Positions 1 to 8,765 are shown, counted from the first letter of the stretch. The stretch: 64,000 nt of DNA from Gilvimarinus japonicus (GCF_042847215.1 NZ_AP031500.1:248001-312000); one strand, 5' to 3'. The notes: generated by a model from the sequence alone, not told the origin. Program-made: numbers and translations.

Positions 1-333
1 TATCGGCAGCATTACCCTCGGGCACAGTGCGATAGAGTGGTATGCGACGGCGTGTCGGTCGGGCGTTTGTACGTCGATAGGTCGGCCGATGATATTCGTA
101 TTGTCGACATTGCGCTGTTGCCAGAGCACCGCGAGCGAGGAATTGGTACTCGGTTGTTACAGCCCATTTTGGCTGAGGCACGTCAAGTGGGAGTGAGTGT
201 GTCTCTGCATGTTGATAAACAAAATTCGGCGCGGCAATGGTATCGCCGCTTAGGGTTTGTCACCGTCGAGGATCGCGGTATTTACGATTTTATGCGTTAC
301 CGGGCGGTTGACCCGGTATCGTTTAGTCCCTGA
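1..333 (+). CDS. GNAT family N-acetyltransferase (5' end outside window)
   Basis: The reading frame is open from base 1, so the true start lies left of the window; a GTG at 37 only begins the visible internal part. About 110 codons are present. The segment LPEHRERGIGTRLL is the acetyl-CoA-binding motif A of GNAT enzymes (R/Q-x-x-G-x-G), and the end, NSARQWYRRLGF, is the usual C-terminal GNAT signature. Family knowledge says such enzymes transfer an acetyl group from acetyl-CoA to an amine. The substrate cannot be read from this fragment. It converges with the ZIP transporter gene. Confidence 0.8.
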   Translation, partial: YRQHYPRAQCDRVVCDGVSVGRLYVDRSADDIRIVDIALLPEHRERGIGTRLLQPILAEARQVGVSVSLHVDKQNSARQWYRRLGFVTVEDRGIYDFMRYRAVDPVSFSP

Positions 334-356
334 GTTGAGGCTTTCTTTGGCTGGGT

Positions 357-1142
357 TTAACCCAGCACGGTATCGAGATACATCATGACCGAAAACCCGC
401 CCAGCAGCGAGAAAGTGGCAACGCCTTCGTGGTTGCGGCGGTGGGTTTCGGGAATAATCTCATCGCTGATAATAAATAGCATGGCACCCGCTGCGCCGCC
501 CAGTATCCAAGGCAATAACGGTGTTGCCACTGAGACGAGTGTTGCCCCAAATAGCCCGCCGATTGGCTCAAGTAAACCGGTTAAGGTCGCTACGCCAAAC
601 GCGTAAAGCCGCGTGTAGCCAACGGCCATTAACGATACCGCAACCGCTAGTCCTTCGGGGATATTTTGCAGGCCAATACCAATTGCCAAAGGTAGACCGT
701 TGTCGATGTCTCCATTGGCAAAACCAACCCCCACCGCCATGCCTTCGGGAAAGTTATGCAGGGTAATTGCCAGTACAAATAGCCAAATTCGCTGTAGGTG
801 TTTAGCGTCGATGCCGGGTTCCGGCTTTTGAAAGTGTTGATGCGGCGTGTAGCGGTGAATGAGCGCCAGTAGCGCGGCGCCTAGCAGCATCCCCGTTAGC
901 ACGATAAGGACAGCGCTGCTTTGGCTGTGGCCTTGGACTTGCGCTTGATTAATACCTGGCAATAACAGTGAAAAAATAGCAGCGGCTAGCATAATCCCGG
1001 CTGCTGCACTGAGCAGCATATCCTCGCTGCGCGCTGACAACTGACGAATAAAGATAATGCCGGCAGCGCCTACTGCGGTCATCATGCCGGCCCCCAAGCT
1101 GCCCAGAAAGCCTAGGATGATGATGTCCCAAGAAGAAACCAT
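357..1142 (-). CDS. ZIP family divalent metal transporter
   Basis: 261 residues with about eight hydrophobic segments. The two ZIP metal-pathway motifs are visible: HNFPEG at residues 129-134 and QNIPEG at 159-164. A histidine-rich variable loop (HQH, about 101-103) lies between TM3 and TM4, as expected for the family. ZIP proteins of the ZupT/GufA type import zinc, iron and other divalent cations across the inner membrane. It lies 59 bases downstream of the secreted-protein gene of the sigma/ChrR-linked operon on the same strand, so it could be the last member, but it may have its own promoter. Metal specificity is not predictable here. Confidence 0.88.
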   Translation of the reverse strand: MVSSWDIIILGFLGSLGAGMMTAVGAAGIIFIRQLSARSEDMLLSAAAGIMLAAAIFSLLLPGINQAQVQGHSQSSAVLIVLTGMLLGAALLALIHRYTPHQHFQKPEPGIDAKHLQRIWLFVLAITLHNFPEGMAVGVGFANGDIDNGLPLAIGIGLQNIPEGLAVAVSLMAVGYTRLYAFGVATLTGLLEPIGGLFGATLVSVATPLLPWILGGAAGAMLFIISDEIIPETHRRNHEGVATFSLLGGFSVMMYLDTVLG

Positions 1143-1201
1143 GGTTGCGCTCCGCTAAAGAAACAAAGTAATTGTGTTGTACGCCGAAGTTAAACGCAAC
1201 G

Positions 1202-1978
1202 TTAATGAGTGGCAGTGTCGGTGACCGGTCGATAACGTATGTCCACTTGAGGGCTGTCTTCCTCGCCCGGAAAGCTGAGGTTAGACACGCCTAGGTAGCG
1301 GATTAAACGGCGCTCGTCCCGTTGATAAGTCAGCTCGATGGGGTCAACCAGCATGCGCAGTAGCCAGTTGTTAATTTCTAGCGCAAGACATAGGTAATGA
1401 TCGGGCTCAAAATCGCTGCAGCTTTGCGGTGTTAATCTAAGCTCAACCAGTTTCTCTCGGCGCGGTAGCAGAAAGAAGAACGTTTCTGAGTTGCCATGGC
1501 TAAGGCTTTGCCAGTGCTGACGGACAAACGGATCGAATCCGGCGTCGACCACCAAAGGTGATTTGCTATCTAACTGGTGCTCTTGTGTTTTATCGGTTTG
1601 TGTGTGAGCAACCTTAATCATGCTCTCGGTGACAGTGACTTTGAGCGATTCGCGGTTCAGACTGTCAGTTAGCTCAAAGTCAGGTGCCGTGGCACGATCA
1701 TGGTAGCGTATTTGTTTTTCCGCCCAGGCCGAGCCGTCTGGTTGAGTATAGGTTACCTGATGTTCGAGCTCGCCGTTGCTGTCTATCGCGTACTCATGCA
1801 GCTCGCGATAAAGCAACTGGTCACTACCTTGACGAAAAGCTTCTCCGAGGACGTTTGTTGGCTTAGTAAGGGCGTTTTCTTGCTCGGCATTTGTCGCCGT
1901 GCCATAGAGCGTCGTCGCCAGTAGCAGGGTCAATAGGGCACTACTGCGACGCGAGAGAATTTTATATAAGCTATTCAT
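1202..1978 (-). CDS. Secreted protein of unknown function, end of the lipid-modification operon
   Basis: 258 residues from the ATG at 1978. That start overlaps the TGA of the DUF2878 gene by four bases (ATGA), which favours it over an upstream in-frame start. Residues 1-43 form a positively charged start, a hydrophobic stretch and a small-residue cleavage region, so export to the periplasm is likely. The rest is beta-rich and acidic, with one CxxxxxxxC pair late in the protein. I do not recognise the family. Translational coupling to the ChrR-linked operon suggests a role in the same envelope or lipid response. Confidence 0.65.
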   Translation of the reverse strand: MNSLYKILSRRSSALLTLLLATTLYGTATNAEQENALTKPTNVLGEAFRQGSDQLLYRELHEYAIDSNGELEHQVTYTQPDGSAWAEKQIRYHDRATAPDFELTDSLNRESLKVTVTESMIKVAHTQTDKTQEHQLDSKSPLVVDAGFDPFVRQHWQSLSHGNSETFFFLLPRREKLVELRLTPQSCSDFEPDHYLCLALEINNWLLRMLVDPIELTYQRDERRLIRYLGVSNLSFPGEEDSPQVDIRYRPVTDTATH

Positions 1979-2535
1979 AGCGGTGTCTCCTCGCGGGGCC
2001 GACAGCGGCGCTGGCAGTAACGTAACGCCAGTGGAAATACGACGCCCCAGCCGCAGGCTACGGCGAGCAGCGGTTGCCAGTAAGGTTGCGATAACTGTGC
2101 CTCGCTTAACTGTACACCCGCGTAATAACTCGCCGGTGCAAAAAAGGCGGTTAGTAAGCCTGCAAGCCAAGGGTAAGGGGCAAGCCAGTAGAGTGAATGA
2201 TTAACCGTAGTGGCAAATAGCACCCAAAGGCAAATAAGCCATGTTGGGATAATAGCGAATTGCCCCGCGATCAGTACGGTATCTTGTGGCAGTGCAAAGC
2301 TTATCAGGCCGACACTCATTAATAGGCCGTCCCAAATAATACCGGCTAATGCAAAGCCTGCCAGCAGCCGCCACTCCCGTGGTGAGTGTTGAATGAATTT
2401 TGCGTGAATCACCAGTGCAAGTGCGGTAAACGGCAGTGCCCACACAGACCCGCCCAACAAGCAGACAAACCAGCCCACTTGAAATAGCGCTAGATTGGTA
2501 ATGAGTCGAACAATGTGCGCTTGGCGGTTAGTCAT
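1975..2535 (-). CDS. DUF2878 membrane protein
   Basis: 186 residues, mostly hydrophobic, with about five or six membrane segments and a basic C-terminus (RYCQRRCRPRE). The pattern matches DUF2878, a family of unknown function commonly found beside CFA-type methyltransferase, DUF1365 and FAD genes in ChrR/sigma-E clusters. The start is three bases after the methyltransferase stop and the end overlaps the next gene by four bases, so it is translationally coupled on both sides. An inner-membrane role in lipid modification is an inference from context only. Confidence 0.75.
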   Translation of the reverse strand: MTNRQAHIVRLITNLALFQVGWFVCLLGGSVWALPFTALALVIHAKFIQHSPREWRLLAGFALAGIIWDGLLMSVGLISFALPQDTVLIAGQFAIIPTWLICLWVLFATTVNHSLYWLAPYPWLAGLLTAFFAPASYYAGVQLSEAQLSQPYWQPLLAVACGWGVVFPLALRYCQRRCRPREETPL

Positions 2536-2538
2536 ATG

Positions 2539-3810
2539 TTAGGTTGCTCTGGGAAAAGACTTGCGCCATTGAGGTTTGCCCAGTAAAAACTGGCCTGTGC
2601 CAATGACTCGCTCGCTAAAACCGCCTTCGCAGTAGCTTAGGTAATATTCCCACATACGGATAAAGGTATCGCTAAATCCGAGGGCTTTTACCTCATCGAG
2701 CTTGTCGTGAAAGCGCCGGTTCCAGTGCGCCAGTGTGAGAGCATAATCTTCGCCTATCTCTTCCATTGCAACCATTTGCATATCGGTATGGCGGCTAAGT
2801 TGGGCGGTTATTTCACGATCGCTGGGTAGGCAGCCGCCGGGAAAAATATACTTTTGGATAAAATCCACCGAGCGTCGGGCGTAGTCATAGCGTTGGTCGG
2901 GAATCGTGATTGCCTGTAGCAGCATCAGCCCGTGGGGCCTAAGCAACTTGGAGCAGGTAGCAAAATACTCGCGATAGTATTCGTGGCCTACCGCCTCAAT
3001 CATTTCGATAGACACGAGCTTGTCGTAGCTGCCACTGAGCTTGCGGTAGTCCTCGCACAATACCGTTACCCGGCTGCAGAGTCCAGCGCGTTCTACCTCG
3101 TCGCAGGCGTGGCGATACTGTTCTTTTGATATGGTGGTGGTGGTAACTTTGCAGCCGTAATGGCGCGCGGCATGAATCGCCATGGCCCCCCACCCGGTGC
3201 CTATCTCTAACAGGTGATCGCCGGGGGTAAGGTTTAGTTTTTGGCAAATATTATCTATCTTTGCCAGCGCGGCATCTTCTAGCGATGTGTCGGCGGTTGC
3301 GAAGCGAGCGGCAGAGTACATCATACTGCGATCGAGAAACAGCGAGAAAAACTGGTTGCTTAAGTCGTAATGGGCGGCAATGTTGGCGCGTGCGTTGTCT
3401 TCGGTGTTGCGGCGCGACCAGTGGTAAAACTTTTCGAGTAAACGGCCCAGCCCAAAACGCGAGCTGTCGACGTTGTTGAGTAAGTTTAAGTTGGCGCACA
3501 TAAGCCGGGTAAGTGCGGTTAAATTGGGTGAACTCCAGCTGCCTGCCATATAGCCTTCGGCGCCGCCGATTGACCCGGCCAACATAAACCCACGGTAGGC
3601 GCTGGCCCGATGCACGATGATGTGCGCGTGAATCTCAGTATCGGCGCTGGCCTCACCAAAACAAATGATCTCGCCGTCGTCCTCTATAATCAAACGCCCC
3701 AACGCAATACATTTTAACTGTTTCAGAACTTGTTGCTTGGCAATACGATCCAATACGCTGGGTTTGTTTTGTCGGGCGATGCGCGAACGCTTAAGTGACT
3801 CCATCGTCAT
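2539..3810 (-). CDS. Cyclopropane-fatty-acyl-phospholipid synthase-type SAM methyltransferase
   Basis: 423 residues, full length for the CFA synthase family. The SAM-binding glycine motif LEIGTGWGAM lies at about 201-210, preceded by the family motif AHYDLSNQFF (146-155). The N-terminal third matches the lipid-binding part of CFA-like enzymes. Classical CFA synthase methylenates a cis double bond in membrane phospholipid acyl chains. Paralogues in ChrR/sigma-E operons of Rhodobacter have been tied to other acyl modifications, including furan fatty acids, so the product here is uncertain. It sits directly after the DUF1365 and FAD genes in one operon. Confidence 0.88.
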   Translation of the reverse strand: MTMESLKRSRIARQNKPSVLDRIAKQQVLKQLKCIALGRLIIEDDGEIICFGEASADTEIHAHIIVHRASAYRGFMLAGSIGGAEGYMAGSWSSPNLTALTRLMCANLNLLNNVDSSRFGLGRLLEKFYHWSRRNTEDNARANIAAHYDLSNQFFSLFLDRSMMYSAARFATADTSLEDAALAKIDNICQKLNLTPGDHLLEIGTGWGAMAIHAARHYGCKVTTTTISKEQYRHACDEVERAGLCSRVTVLCEDYRKLSGSYDKLVSIEMIEAVGHEYYREYFATCSKLLRPHGLMLLQAITIPDQRYDYARRSVDFIQKYIFPGGCLPSDREITAQLSRHTDMQMVAMEEIGEDYALTLAHWNRRFHDKLDEVKALGFSDTFIRMWEYYLSYCEGGFSERVIGTGQFLLGKPQWRKSFPRAT

Positions 3811-3816
3811 GGTTGG

Positions 3817-4674
3817 TTACCTTGTTTTCTCGCTTGCGGCTCGGTGGCTATTGCCTAGTTTGGCCGAATGACTGTAAAAGGGTACGCGTTTAATCCAGAG
3901 CTTAAGGGCTTGCCAGTAAATAGCGCCGACGACTTTCAGTGTCATCCACGGATAGCACCAAATAATGCGGTTGAGGGCGCTACGGCTAATTGGCTGATGC
4001 TGTAACGCTAAGGTCGCATCCAGTACATTTTGTTGCTCTTGCGTGCAGCGCAGGTCAATAAGTAGGCGTTTGCCTGGTACATTACTGCGCCAGTGATATT
4101 GCATGCTCATAGGGTTGAACGGTGAGACATGCATATCTTTGTTAAAGGTAAATTCGTTAAAGCGTGAGCCCTTGTTTGATTTACGCGATGACTCGGGCTT
4201 CGGATCACAGTGTAGGACATAGCTCACACGCTCGCCCCAAGGGGTGTTGGTCACCTCGGCGACAATAAACTGCAACTGTTGTTGCTTATTAAAGCAGTAA
4301 TAAGTGGTGATTGGGTTTATCACATAGCCAAAGTAGCGCAGGTTGGCGAGTACGCGAATAGGGCCGGTGTGTTCTTGTCCAGTTTTTTTAAGAACTTCGC
4401 TGCGAATGGCGGTATCTAAACTCACCGTCGGGTCGCCCAAAAAATCCTCGCGCTTAAAGCACGCAGGTGTCCAACGGCTTTTTGACCAAAAAGGCGATTG
4501 TGCCAGTACGCTATCAATCTCTTCTATATCGAGGTACATCATAAAGACGCTATACAAAAAAGCGTTTTTGCGCGGACGAAAACGACGGTGTCTGACCCAG
4601 CCTTGATAGATTCCGCTGTGCTGGATGCCAGTGTTTGCGTTTAAATCCGGCTCACTCACGGCGGTCTGTCTCAA
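3817..4674 (-). CDS. DUF1365 family protein
   Basis: 285 residues. The opening GWVRHRRFRPRKNAFLYSVFMMYLDI is typical of DUF1365, a family of unknown biochemical function that nearly always lies between an FAD-dependent amine-oxidase-like protein and a CFA-type methyltransferase. The start overlaps the end of the FAD gene by 23 bases and the stop is six bases before the methyltransferase start, so the three are one translational unit. By context it probably acts on membrane acyl chains with these two neighbours. Confidence 0.85.
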   Translation of the reverse strand: MRQTAVSEPDLNANTGIQHSGIYQGWVRHRRFRPRKNAFLYSVFMMYLDIEEIDSVLAQSPFWSKSRWTPACFKREDFLGDPTVSLDTAIRSEVLKKTGQEHTGPIRVLANLRYFGYVINPITTYYCFNKQQQLQFIVAEVTNTPWGERVSYVLHCDPKPESSRKSNKGSRFNEFTFNKDMHVSPFNPMSMQYHWRSNVPGKRLLIDLRCTQEQQNVLDATLALQHQPISRSALNRIIWCYPWMTLKVVGAIYWQALKLWIKRVPFYSHSAKLGNSHRAASEKTR

Positions 4675-5950
4675 TGTTTACGGCGGGGTCGTTGGATCTT
4701 GCGCTAATGGCATCGCTTACGTGTTTGGCGCTGACCACGCCGTCCTCGTGAAAACCATTGCCCCAATAGGCGCCGCAAAACCAAGTGCGGTTGACGCCGT
4801 TAATAACGCGCCAGCGCTGTTGCGCCTCAATGACCTGCCGGGTAAATACTGGGTGGGCGTAATTAAAGCGCTGTAAAATTCTGTCTGGATCAATGGCCTG
4901 GGTGTCATTAAGTGTAACGCAGAAGGTTGTGTCGCTGGTGATGCTTTGCAGGATATTCATATTGTAGGTCAGCACAGCCCGCTGCTGCTCGTGCTGGCGC
5001 AAGCGATAGTTCCAGCTTGACCAGGCTAGCGTTCGCTTTGGCAATAAACGCGTGTCGGTATGCAGTACAACTTCGTTGGATTGGTAGTCGATGGCGCCCA
5101 GTATAGAGTTTTCGTCTGGCGAGCTGTCGCCAAGTAGCGCGTGCGCCTGATCGCTATGACAGGCAAAAATAACCTGGTCGTATTCGTCGCGTTGGCCGTT
5201 GGTGTGCTCAATAATAACTTTATCCTGCCGGCGGGTTACCTGAGCGATCTCGACACCGGTGGTAATGGTGGCGCCGCTGTTTTTGATGGCTTGGGTTAAT
5301 GCCGGTAAGTAGTTACTCGAGCCGCCGCTGATAACTCGCCATTGGGGGCGGTTGTTAACACTGAGTAAGCCGTGATTTTTAAAAAATCGCACAAAAAATA
5401 ATAACGGAAACTCCAGCATGGTTTGCGTCGAGGCAGACCAAATGGCGCAACCCATAGGAATAAGGTAATGGTTGATAAAGCTCTGGCTGTAGCCACGTTC
5501 TTGCAGGTAGTGCCCGAGGGTAATGTCGGGGTCGAGGCGCTCGCTCTCAAGCTCGGCAATCGCTTCTTTATTAAAGCGCAAAATATCGCGCACCATTGCC
5601 AGAAAAGAGGGCCGCAGTAAATTGCGCCGCTGGGCAAATAACGTATTGAGGTTGTTGCCGCCGTATTCTACGCCAGTGGTGTCGCAGCTGACGCTAAAGC
5701 TCATTTCGGTGGGTTGCGTGGCGACGCCTAGCGCATCCATCAAGGCGATAAAGTTGGGGTAAGTCCAATCGTTATAGACGATAAATCCGGTGTCAATGGC
5801 GTACGGTTTGCCGTTCACCTCGACCTTCACCGTAGCCGTGTGGCCGCCGACACGGCTGTCGCGCTCAAGAATATGCAGCTCGTGCTCGTCTTTTAGGTAA
5901 TAAGCGGCACTTAGGCCGGAGATGCCGGCGCCAATAATTGCGATTTTCAT
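4652..5950 (-). CDS. FAD-dependent oxidoreductase (amine oxidase/desaturase-like)
   Basis: 432 residues. The N-terminus carries the Rossmann FAD motif IIGAGISGLSAAYYL (G7-x-G9-x-x-G12) followed by the E-R-D end of the second strand. The family includes the NAD(P)-binding-like amine oxidases found in ChrR-regulated clusters, where a partner flavoprotein acts on modified acyl chains. Its start overlaps the SDR stop by four bases, and its end overlaps the DUF1365 start. The real substrate is unknown; a lipid desaturase or oxidase role is inferred from the neighbouring CFA-type methyltransferase. Confidence 0.83.
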   Translation of the reverse strand: MKIAIIGAGISGLSAAYYLKDEHELHILERDSRVGGHTATVKVEVNGKPYAIDTGFIVYNDWTYPNFIALMDALGVATQPTEMSFSVSCDTTGVEYGGNNLNTLFAQRRNLLRPSFLAMVRDILRFNKEAIAELESERLDPDITLGHYLQERGYSQSFINHYLIPMGCAIWSASTQTMLEFPLLFFVRFFKNHGLLSVNNRPQWRVISGGSSNYLPALTQAIKNSGATITTGVEIAQVTRRQDKVIIEHTNGQRDEYDQVIFACHSDQAHALLGDSSPDENSILGAIDYQSNEVVLHTDTRLLPKRTLAWSSWNYRLRQHEQQRAVLTYNMNILQSITSDTTFCVTLNDTQAIDPDRILQRFNYAHPVFTRQVIEAQQRWRVINGVNRTWFCGAYWGNGFHEDGVVSAKHVSDAISARSNDPAVNIETDRRE

Positions 5951-6753
5951 GGGGTGTTCTCAGAGGTGTTTTTATTGCTCATGGCGCGCCGCCACAAGCC
6001 GGGTAGTCGGCGCGCTAACCACAGCATAGAACTTAACCGGCGCGGAAAACTCATGTTGATGGCGCGCTTGTTGATGGCTCGGGCCATGCGCTCCGCTGCG
6101 TCGTCAGCATCCATTAAAAACGGCATAGAGAAATCATTTTTGGCGGTTAGCGGGGTGTCGACAAAGCCTGGATAAATAGCGGTAACGTCGATCTCGGGGG
6201 CTAAGTCGAGGCGCAAACTGTCGAGAAAATAGCCGAGGGCAGCCTTGGAGGCGCCATAGGCTTCGGCCCGGGTAAACGGCGCCTTCACCACTTGCGAGAC
6301 AACGCCGACAATGTGGCCGCGCCGGTGGTTGAGCCGCAACAGTGGTAACGCGGCCTCAATGCTGGCAACAGCACCGTTAAAGTTTACGGCAAAAACGCGC
6401 TCAATTGCTCGCCAATCCGGGTTGGGAAAATCCAGGTACTCACAACCGCCGGCATTGGCGATAAGCCGGTCGATGCGGCCCAGCTTGGCGCTAATAAGAT
6501 CGCTGGCGGCACGCAGGCTGTCACGCTCGGTAACGTCTAGCGCCACGGTGAGTATACGGCCCGGCCCCGGGTTATCGGCGGCGAGCTGCGTTAAGGCTTG
6601 CGCGTTGCGAGCGCTGGCGATAACCCAGTGACCTTGCTGCGCTAGCTGTAGCGCTAGCGCCCGGCCCAGGCCGCTACTGGCGCCGGTAATCCAGCTAATC
6701 TCGGCGCTGGCGTCAGCCTTGTGGGCATCGGGTAGCTCTGTTAGGGCAGTCAT
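5947..6753 (-). CDS. Short-chain dehydrogenase/reductase
   Basis: 268 residues of classical SDR form: cofactor motif TGASSGLG at 23-30, NAGG at 100-103, and the catalytic triad S153, Y166 and K170 (YGASK). NAD(P)-dependent reduction or oxidation of a carbonyl or alcohol is expected. It is the second gene of the leftward ChrR-linked operon, and its stop overlaps the start of the FAD gene. SDRs occur at this position in many related clusters. The substrate may be a lipid intermediate but nothing in the sequence fixes this. Confidence 0.87.
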   Translation of the reverse strand: MTALTELPDAHKADASAEISWITGASSGLGRALALQLAQQGHWVIASARNAQALTQLAADNPGPGRILTVALDVTERDSLRAASDLISAKLGRIDRLIANAGGCEYLDFPNPDWRAIERVFAVNFNGAVASIEAALPLLRLNHRRGHIVGVVSQVVKAPFTRAEAYGASKAALGYFLDSLRLDLAPEIDVTAIYPGFVDTPLTAKNDFSMPFLMDADDAAERMARAINKRAINMSFPRRLSSMLWLARRLPGLWRRAMSNKNTSENTP

Positions 6754-6766
6754 GTATCCTCCTTGA

Positions 6767-7225
6767 TTAGCGGCTTAAGCGCGCTTTTAGCCAGCGGGTA
6801 ATGGTGCCCACCAGCGGTATTTGTTCATAGAGCAGCGCGCCCATATCGTATAAGTCTTCGTGAAAGTCGATTTTGTCGCTAAAATGTACATGGGATACCC
6901 CGCGCACGCTGATCAATCGGTTGCCCAATTTGGCGTGGCGAAACCGCATAATCCACTTAATATAGGCGCTGTGATCGCCGATCAGCTCATCTAAGTATTC
7001 AAACCGGCACTCGGTTAAGCCCTCTGATTGGGCCGATAAGTAATCTTGCAGGGCTACCACTCCCTCTATATCGTGCACGGGATCTTTGAACTTCACACCG
7101 GCCGCGTAGACCTGATCGAGCCGCGAGATACTGCTTTCATCAAGGTTCTGGTAGAGCTGTTTAAAATCGTTCAGCAACCGGTTGGATTGAGTGCTAGGTG
7201 CTATGGTGGATTCGCTGTTGGGCAT
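6767..7225 (-). CDS. NTF2/SnoaL-like protein, first gene of the leftward operon
   Basis: 152 residues with a cone-shaped NTF2-like fold pattern: an N-terminal helix (DFKQLYQNLDESSISRLDQV) and later beta strands with aromatic residues (AYIKWIMRF). Such proteins bind small hydrophobic molecules or act as isomerases or cyclases. It is the first gene after the reverse TGATCC-N16-CGTA promoter (7263-7288), with a predicted leader of about 30 nt. It is 13 bases ahead of the SDR gene. NTF2-like proteins are usual members of ChrR-type clusters; the reaction is unknown. Confidence 0.78.
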   Translation of the reverse strand: MPNSESTIAPSTQSNRLLNDFKQLYQNLDESSISRLDQVYAAGVKFKDPVHDIEGVVALQDYLSAQSEGLTECRFEYLDELIGDHSAYIKWIMRFRHAKLGNRLISVRGVSHVHFSDKIDFHEDLYDMGALLYEQIPLVGTITRWLKARLSR

Positions 7226-7262
7226 AGTCGGCTCGGATAAATCAGTGACGTGTTACTAAGAA

Positions 7263-7316
7263 TACGCCATCTTTTAACAGTTGGATCAGGTGATCCAACG
7301 AATCAGTTGGTGCGTA
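7263..7316. promoter_or_regulatory. Divergent ECF sigma promoters sharing a palindromic -35 block
   Basis: Bases 7281-7298 read TTGGATCA-GG-TGATCCAA, an 8-bp inverted repeat that places two TGATCC elements back to back. Forward: TGATCC at 7291-7296, 16 bases, CGTA at 7313-7316. Reverse: TGATCC at 7288-7283, 16 bases, CGTA at 7266-7263. TGATCC is the known -35 element of the Rhodobacter sigma-E/ChrR system. The identical spacing and -10 core on both sides supports autoregulation of the sigma factor and control of the lipid operon. Start sites are inferred, not shown. Confidence 0.82.
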
Positions 7317-7414
7317 AAATAACCAGATACGCAAAAATATGATCAACCAGAACAAAGGCGTGCCGTCTAAGCAAGGCTGTAGGCACTGCCACAAAAAAGG
7401 GCATAGCCATCAAT

Positions 7415-7996
7415 ATGGTGCAGGCACAACAAAAGGCAGACCAGCAAAAGCAGCTCAAGCTGTGGCTTAAGGCCGTGGGGCAGAGCCAAGACCGGGCGGC
7501 GTTTGCCAAGCTATTTGAGCACTATGTGCCACTGCTTAGAGCGTATAGTTTGGCGCAAGAGCCGGGCGCTACCTTGGTGGCTGACGATCTTGCGCAAGAG
7601 GTAATGATCAAGATTTGGAATAAGGCCGCCAGTTATAACCCGAGCATGGCCAACACCAATACTTGGGTGTTTACCTTGGCCCGTAATGCCCGCATCGATG
7701 CATTGCGTCGAAACGGCCGTTACAACACCAACATTGACGCTGACGATTTATTTGAAAATATGGAAGACGAAGGCCCGGACCCGTTTCAGGCCGCACAAAC
7801 CTTAATGACACAAGAGACAATTAACGCCGGACTGGCAAAACTGCCCAAAGAACAAGCCGACGTATTGCATAAAGTTTATCTGCAGGGCCGCAGTCACCAG
7901 CAGGCGAGTGAAGAGTTACGCCTGCCGTTGGGCACGATCAAATCGCGGATCCGCCTAGCGCTAAAGAAAATGCACCTGCTGATAGGAGGGCAATAG
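7415..7996 (+). CDS. rpoE: ECF sigma factor, ChrR-linked (RpoE/ECF11 type)
   Basis: 193 residues. Region 2 covers about residues 27-95 (LFEHYVPLLRAYSLA, then DDLAQEVMIKIW) and region 4 about 130-185, with the helix-turn-helix QASEELRLPLGTIKSRIRLAL. The gene ends one base before the anti-sigma start. In Rhodobacter the equivalent sigma factor responds to singlet oxygen when ChrR releases it. It is transcribed from the forward TGATCC-N16-CGTA element about 100 bases upstream, so it probably activates its own operon and the divergent lipid genes. Confidence 0.9.
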   Translation: MVQAQQKADQQKQLKLWLKAVGQSQDRAAFAKLFEHYVPLLRAYSLAQEPGATLVADDLAQEVMIKIWNKAASYNPSMANTNTWVFTLARNARIDALRRNGRYNTNIDADDLFENMEDEGPDPFQAAQTLMTQETINAGLAKLPKEQADVLHKVYLQGRSHQQASEELRLPLGTIKSRIRLALKKMHLLIGGQ

Positions 7997-7997
7997 A

Positions 7998-8720
7998 ATG
8001 GCGATTACCCAACATCCTAGTGGCGATTGGCTGTCAGGCTACGCCGCCGGAACCTTGCCTTTAGGGCAAGCACTGTGTGTGTCGGCGCACTTAGAGTTCT
8101 GCAGTCAGTGCCGTCAAAATTACAGCCGGCTTAGCCAGTTGGGCGGCGAGCTGATGCAAAGCTTGGAGCCCGCACCCAGCCCAAAGCTGTCGCTTGATGA
8201 GCTGATGGCACGTATCGACGCGCAACCTAAAAAAGCTACGCAGGACATAGAGGCCTATGATTTAGATTTATCCGACGGCAGTTCTAGCGCCGTCGCTAGA
8301 GATCGAATTAAGCCCTCCGGCACGGTAATCCCGCGCAGCTTACGTAAGCTTATTCCGGGCGGTTATCAAAAACTGAAGTGGTCACGTATCTCTCCCAGTA
8401 TCCGTTCTGCCGAGTTGTGTCGGGACGATAAAGGCCTGAAGGTTGAGCTGTTGCGGATTAAGCCTGGTGGCGCATCACCCACGCACACGCACTTGGGGGA
8501 TGAGCTCACCATGATTTTACAGGGCAGCTTCTCGGATGAGACGGGTGTTTACCACACGGGTGATTTTATGGCCTGCGATCAAAGTCATACTCACACGCCA
8601 GTGGCGAGTCTAGATCGTGAATGTATTTGTCTAACCGTGACTCAGGCGCCCATTCAGCTAACGGGCTTTTTTGGCCGCTGGCTGAACCCTTTGTTGCGGC
8701 GTGGTTATGCACCCAATTAG
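7998..8720 (+). CDS. chrR: ChrR family anti-sigma factor with C-terminal cupin
   Basis: 240 residues. The N-terminal zinc anti-sigma domain has H6 and H31-x3-C35-x2-C38, at the same positions as the zinc ligands of Rhodobacter ChrR. The C-terminal cupin carries H163, H165, E169 and H197/H199 as probable second metal ligands (PTHTHLGDE; SHTHTP). ChrR holds the sigma factor inactive until singlet oxygen or organic hydroperoxides are sensed, the cupin being needed for the response. Spacing to the sigma gene is one base, typical of sigma/anti-sigma pairs. Confidence 0.92.
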   Translation: MAITQHPSGDWLSGYAAGTLPLGQALCVSAHLEFCSQCRQNYSRLSQLGGELMQSLEPAPSPKLSLDELMARIDAQPKKATQDIEAYDLDLSDGSSSAVARDRIKPSGTVIPRSLRKLIPGGYQKLKWSRISPSIRSAELCRDDKGLKVELLRIKPGGASPTHTHLGDELTMILQGSFSDETGVYHTGDFMACDQSHTHTPVASLDRECICLTVTQAPIQLTGFFGRWLNPLLRRGYAPN

Positions 8721-8734
8721 CTCTCAGATAATTA

Positions 8735-8765
8735 AAAACGCCGGCAACTGCCGGCGTTTTTTGTT
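8735..8765. terminator. Bidirectional intrinsic terminator between chrR and the CSD/DUF1294 gene
   Basis: AAAACGCCGGC (8735-8745), loop AACT, GCCGGCGTTTT (8750-8760), followed by more T residues. The A-run before the stem makes it work on both strands, matching the convergent genes on either side. Confidence 0.88.
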
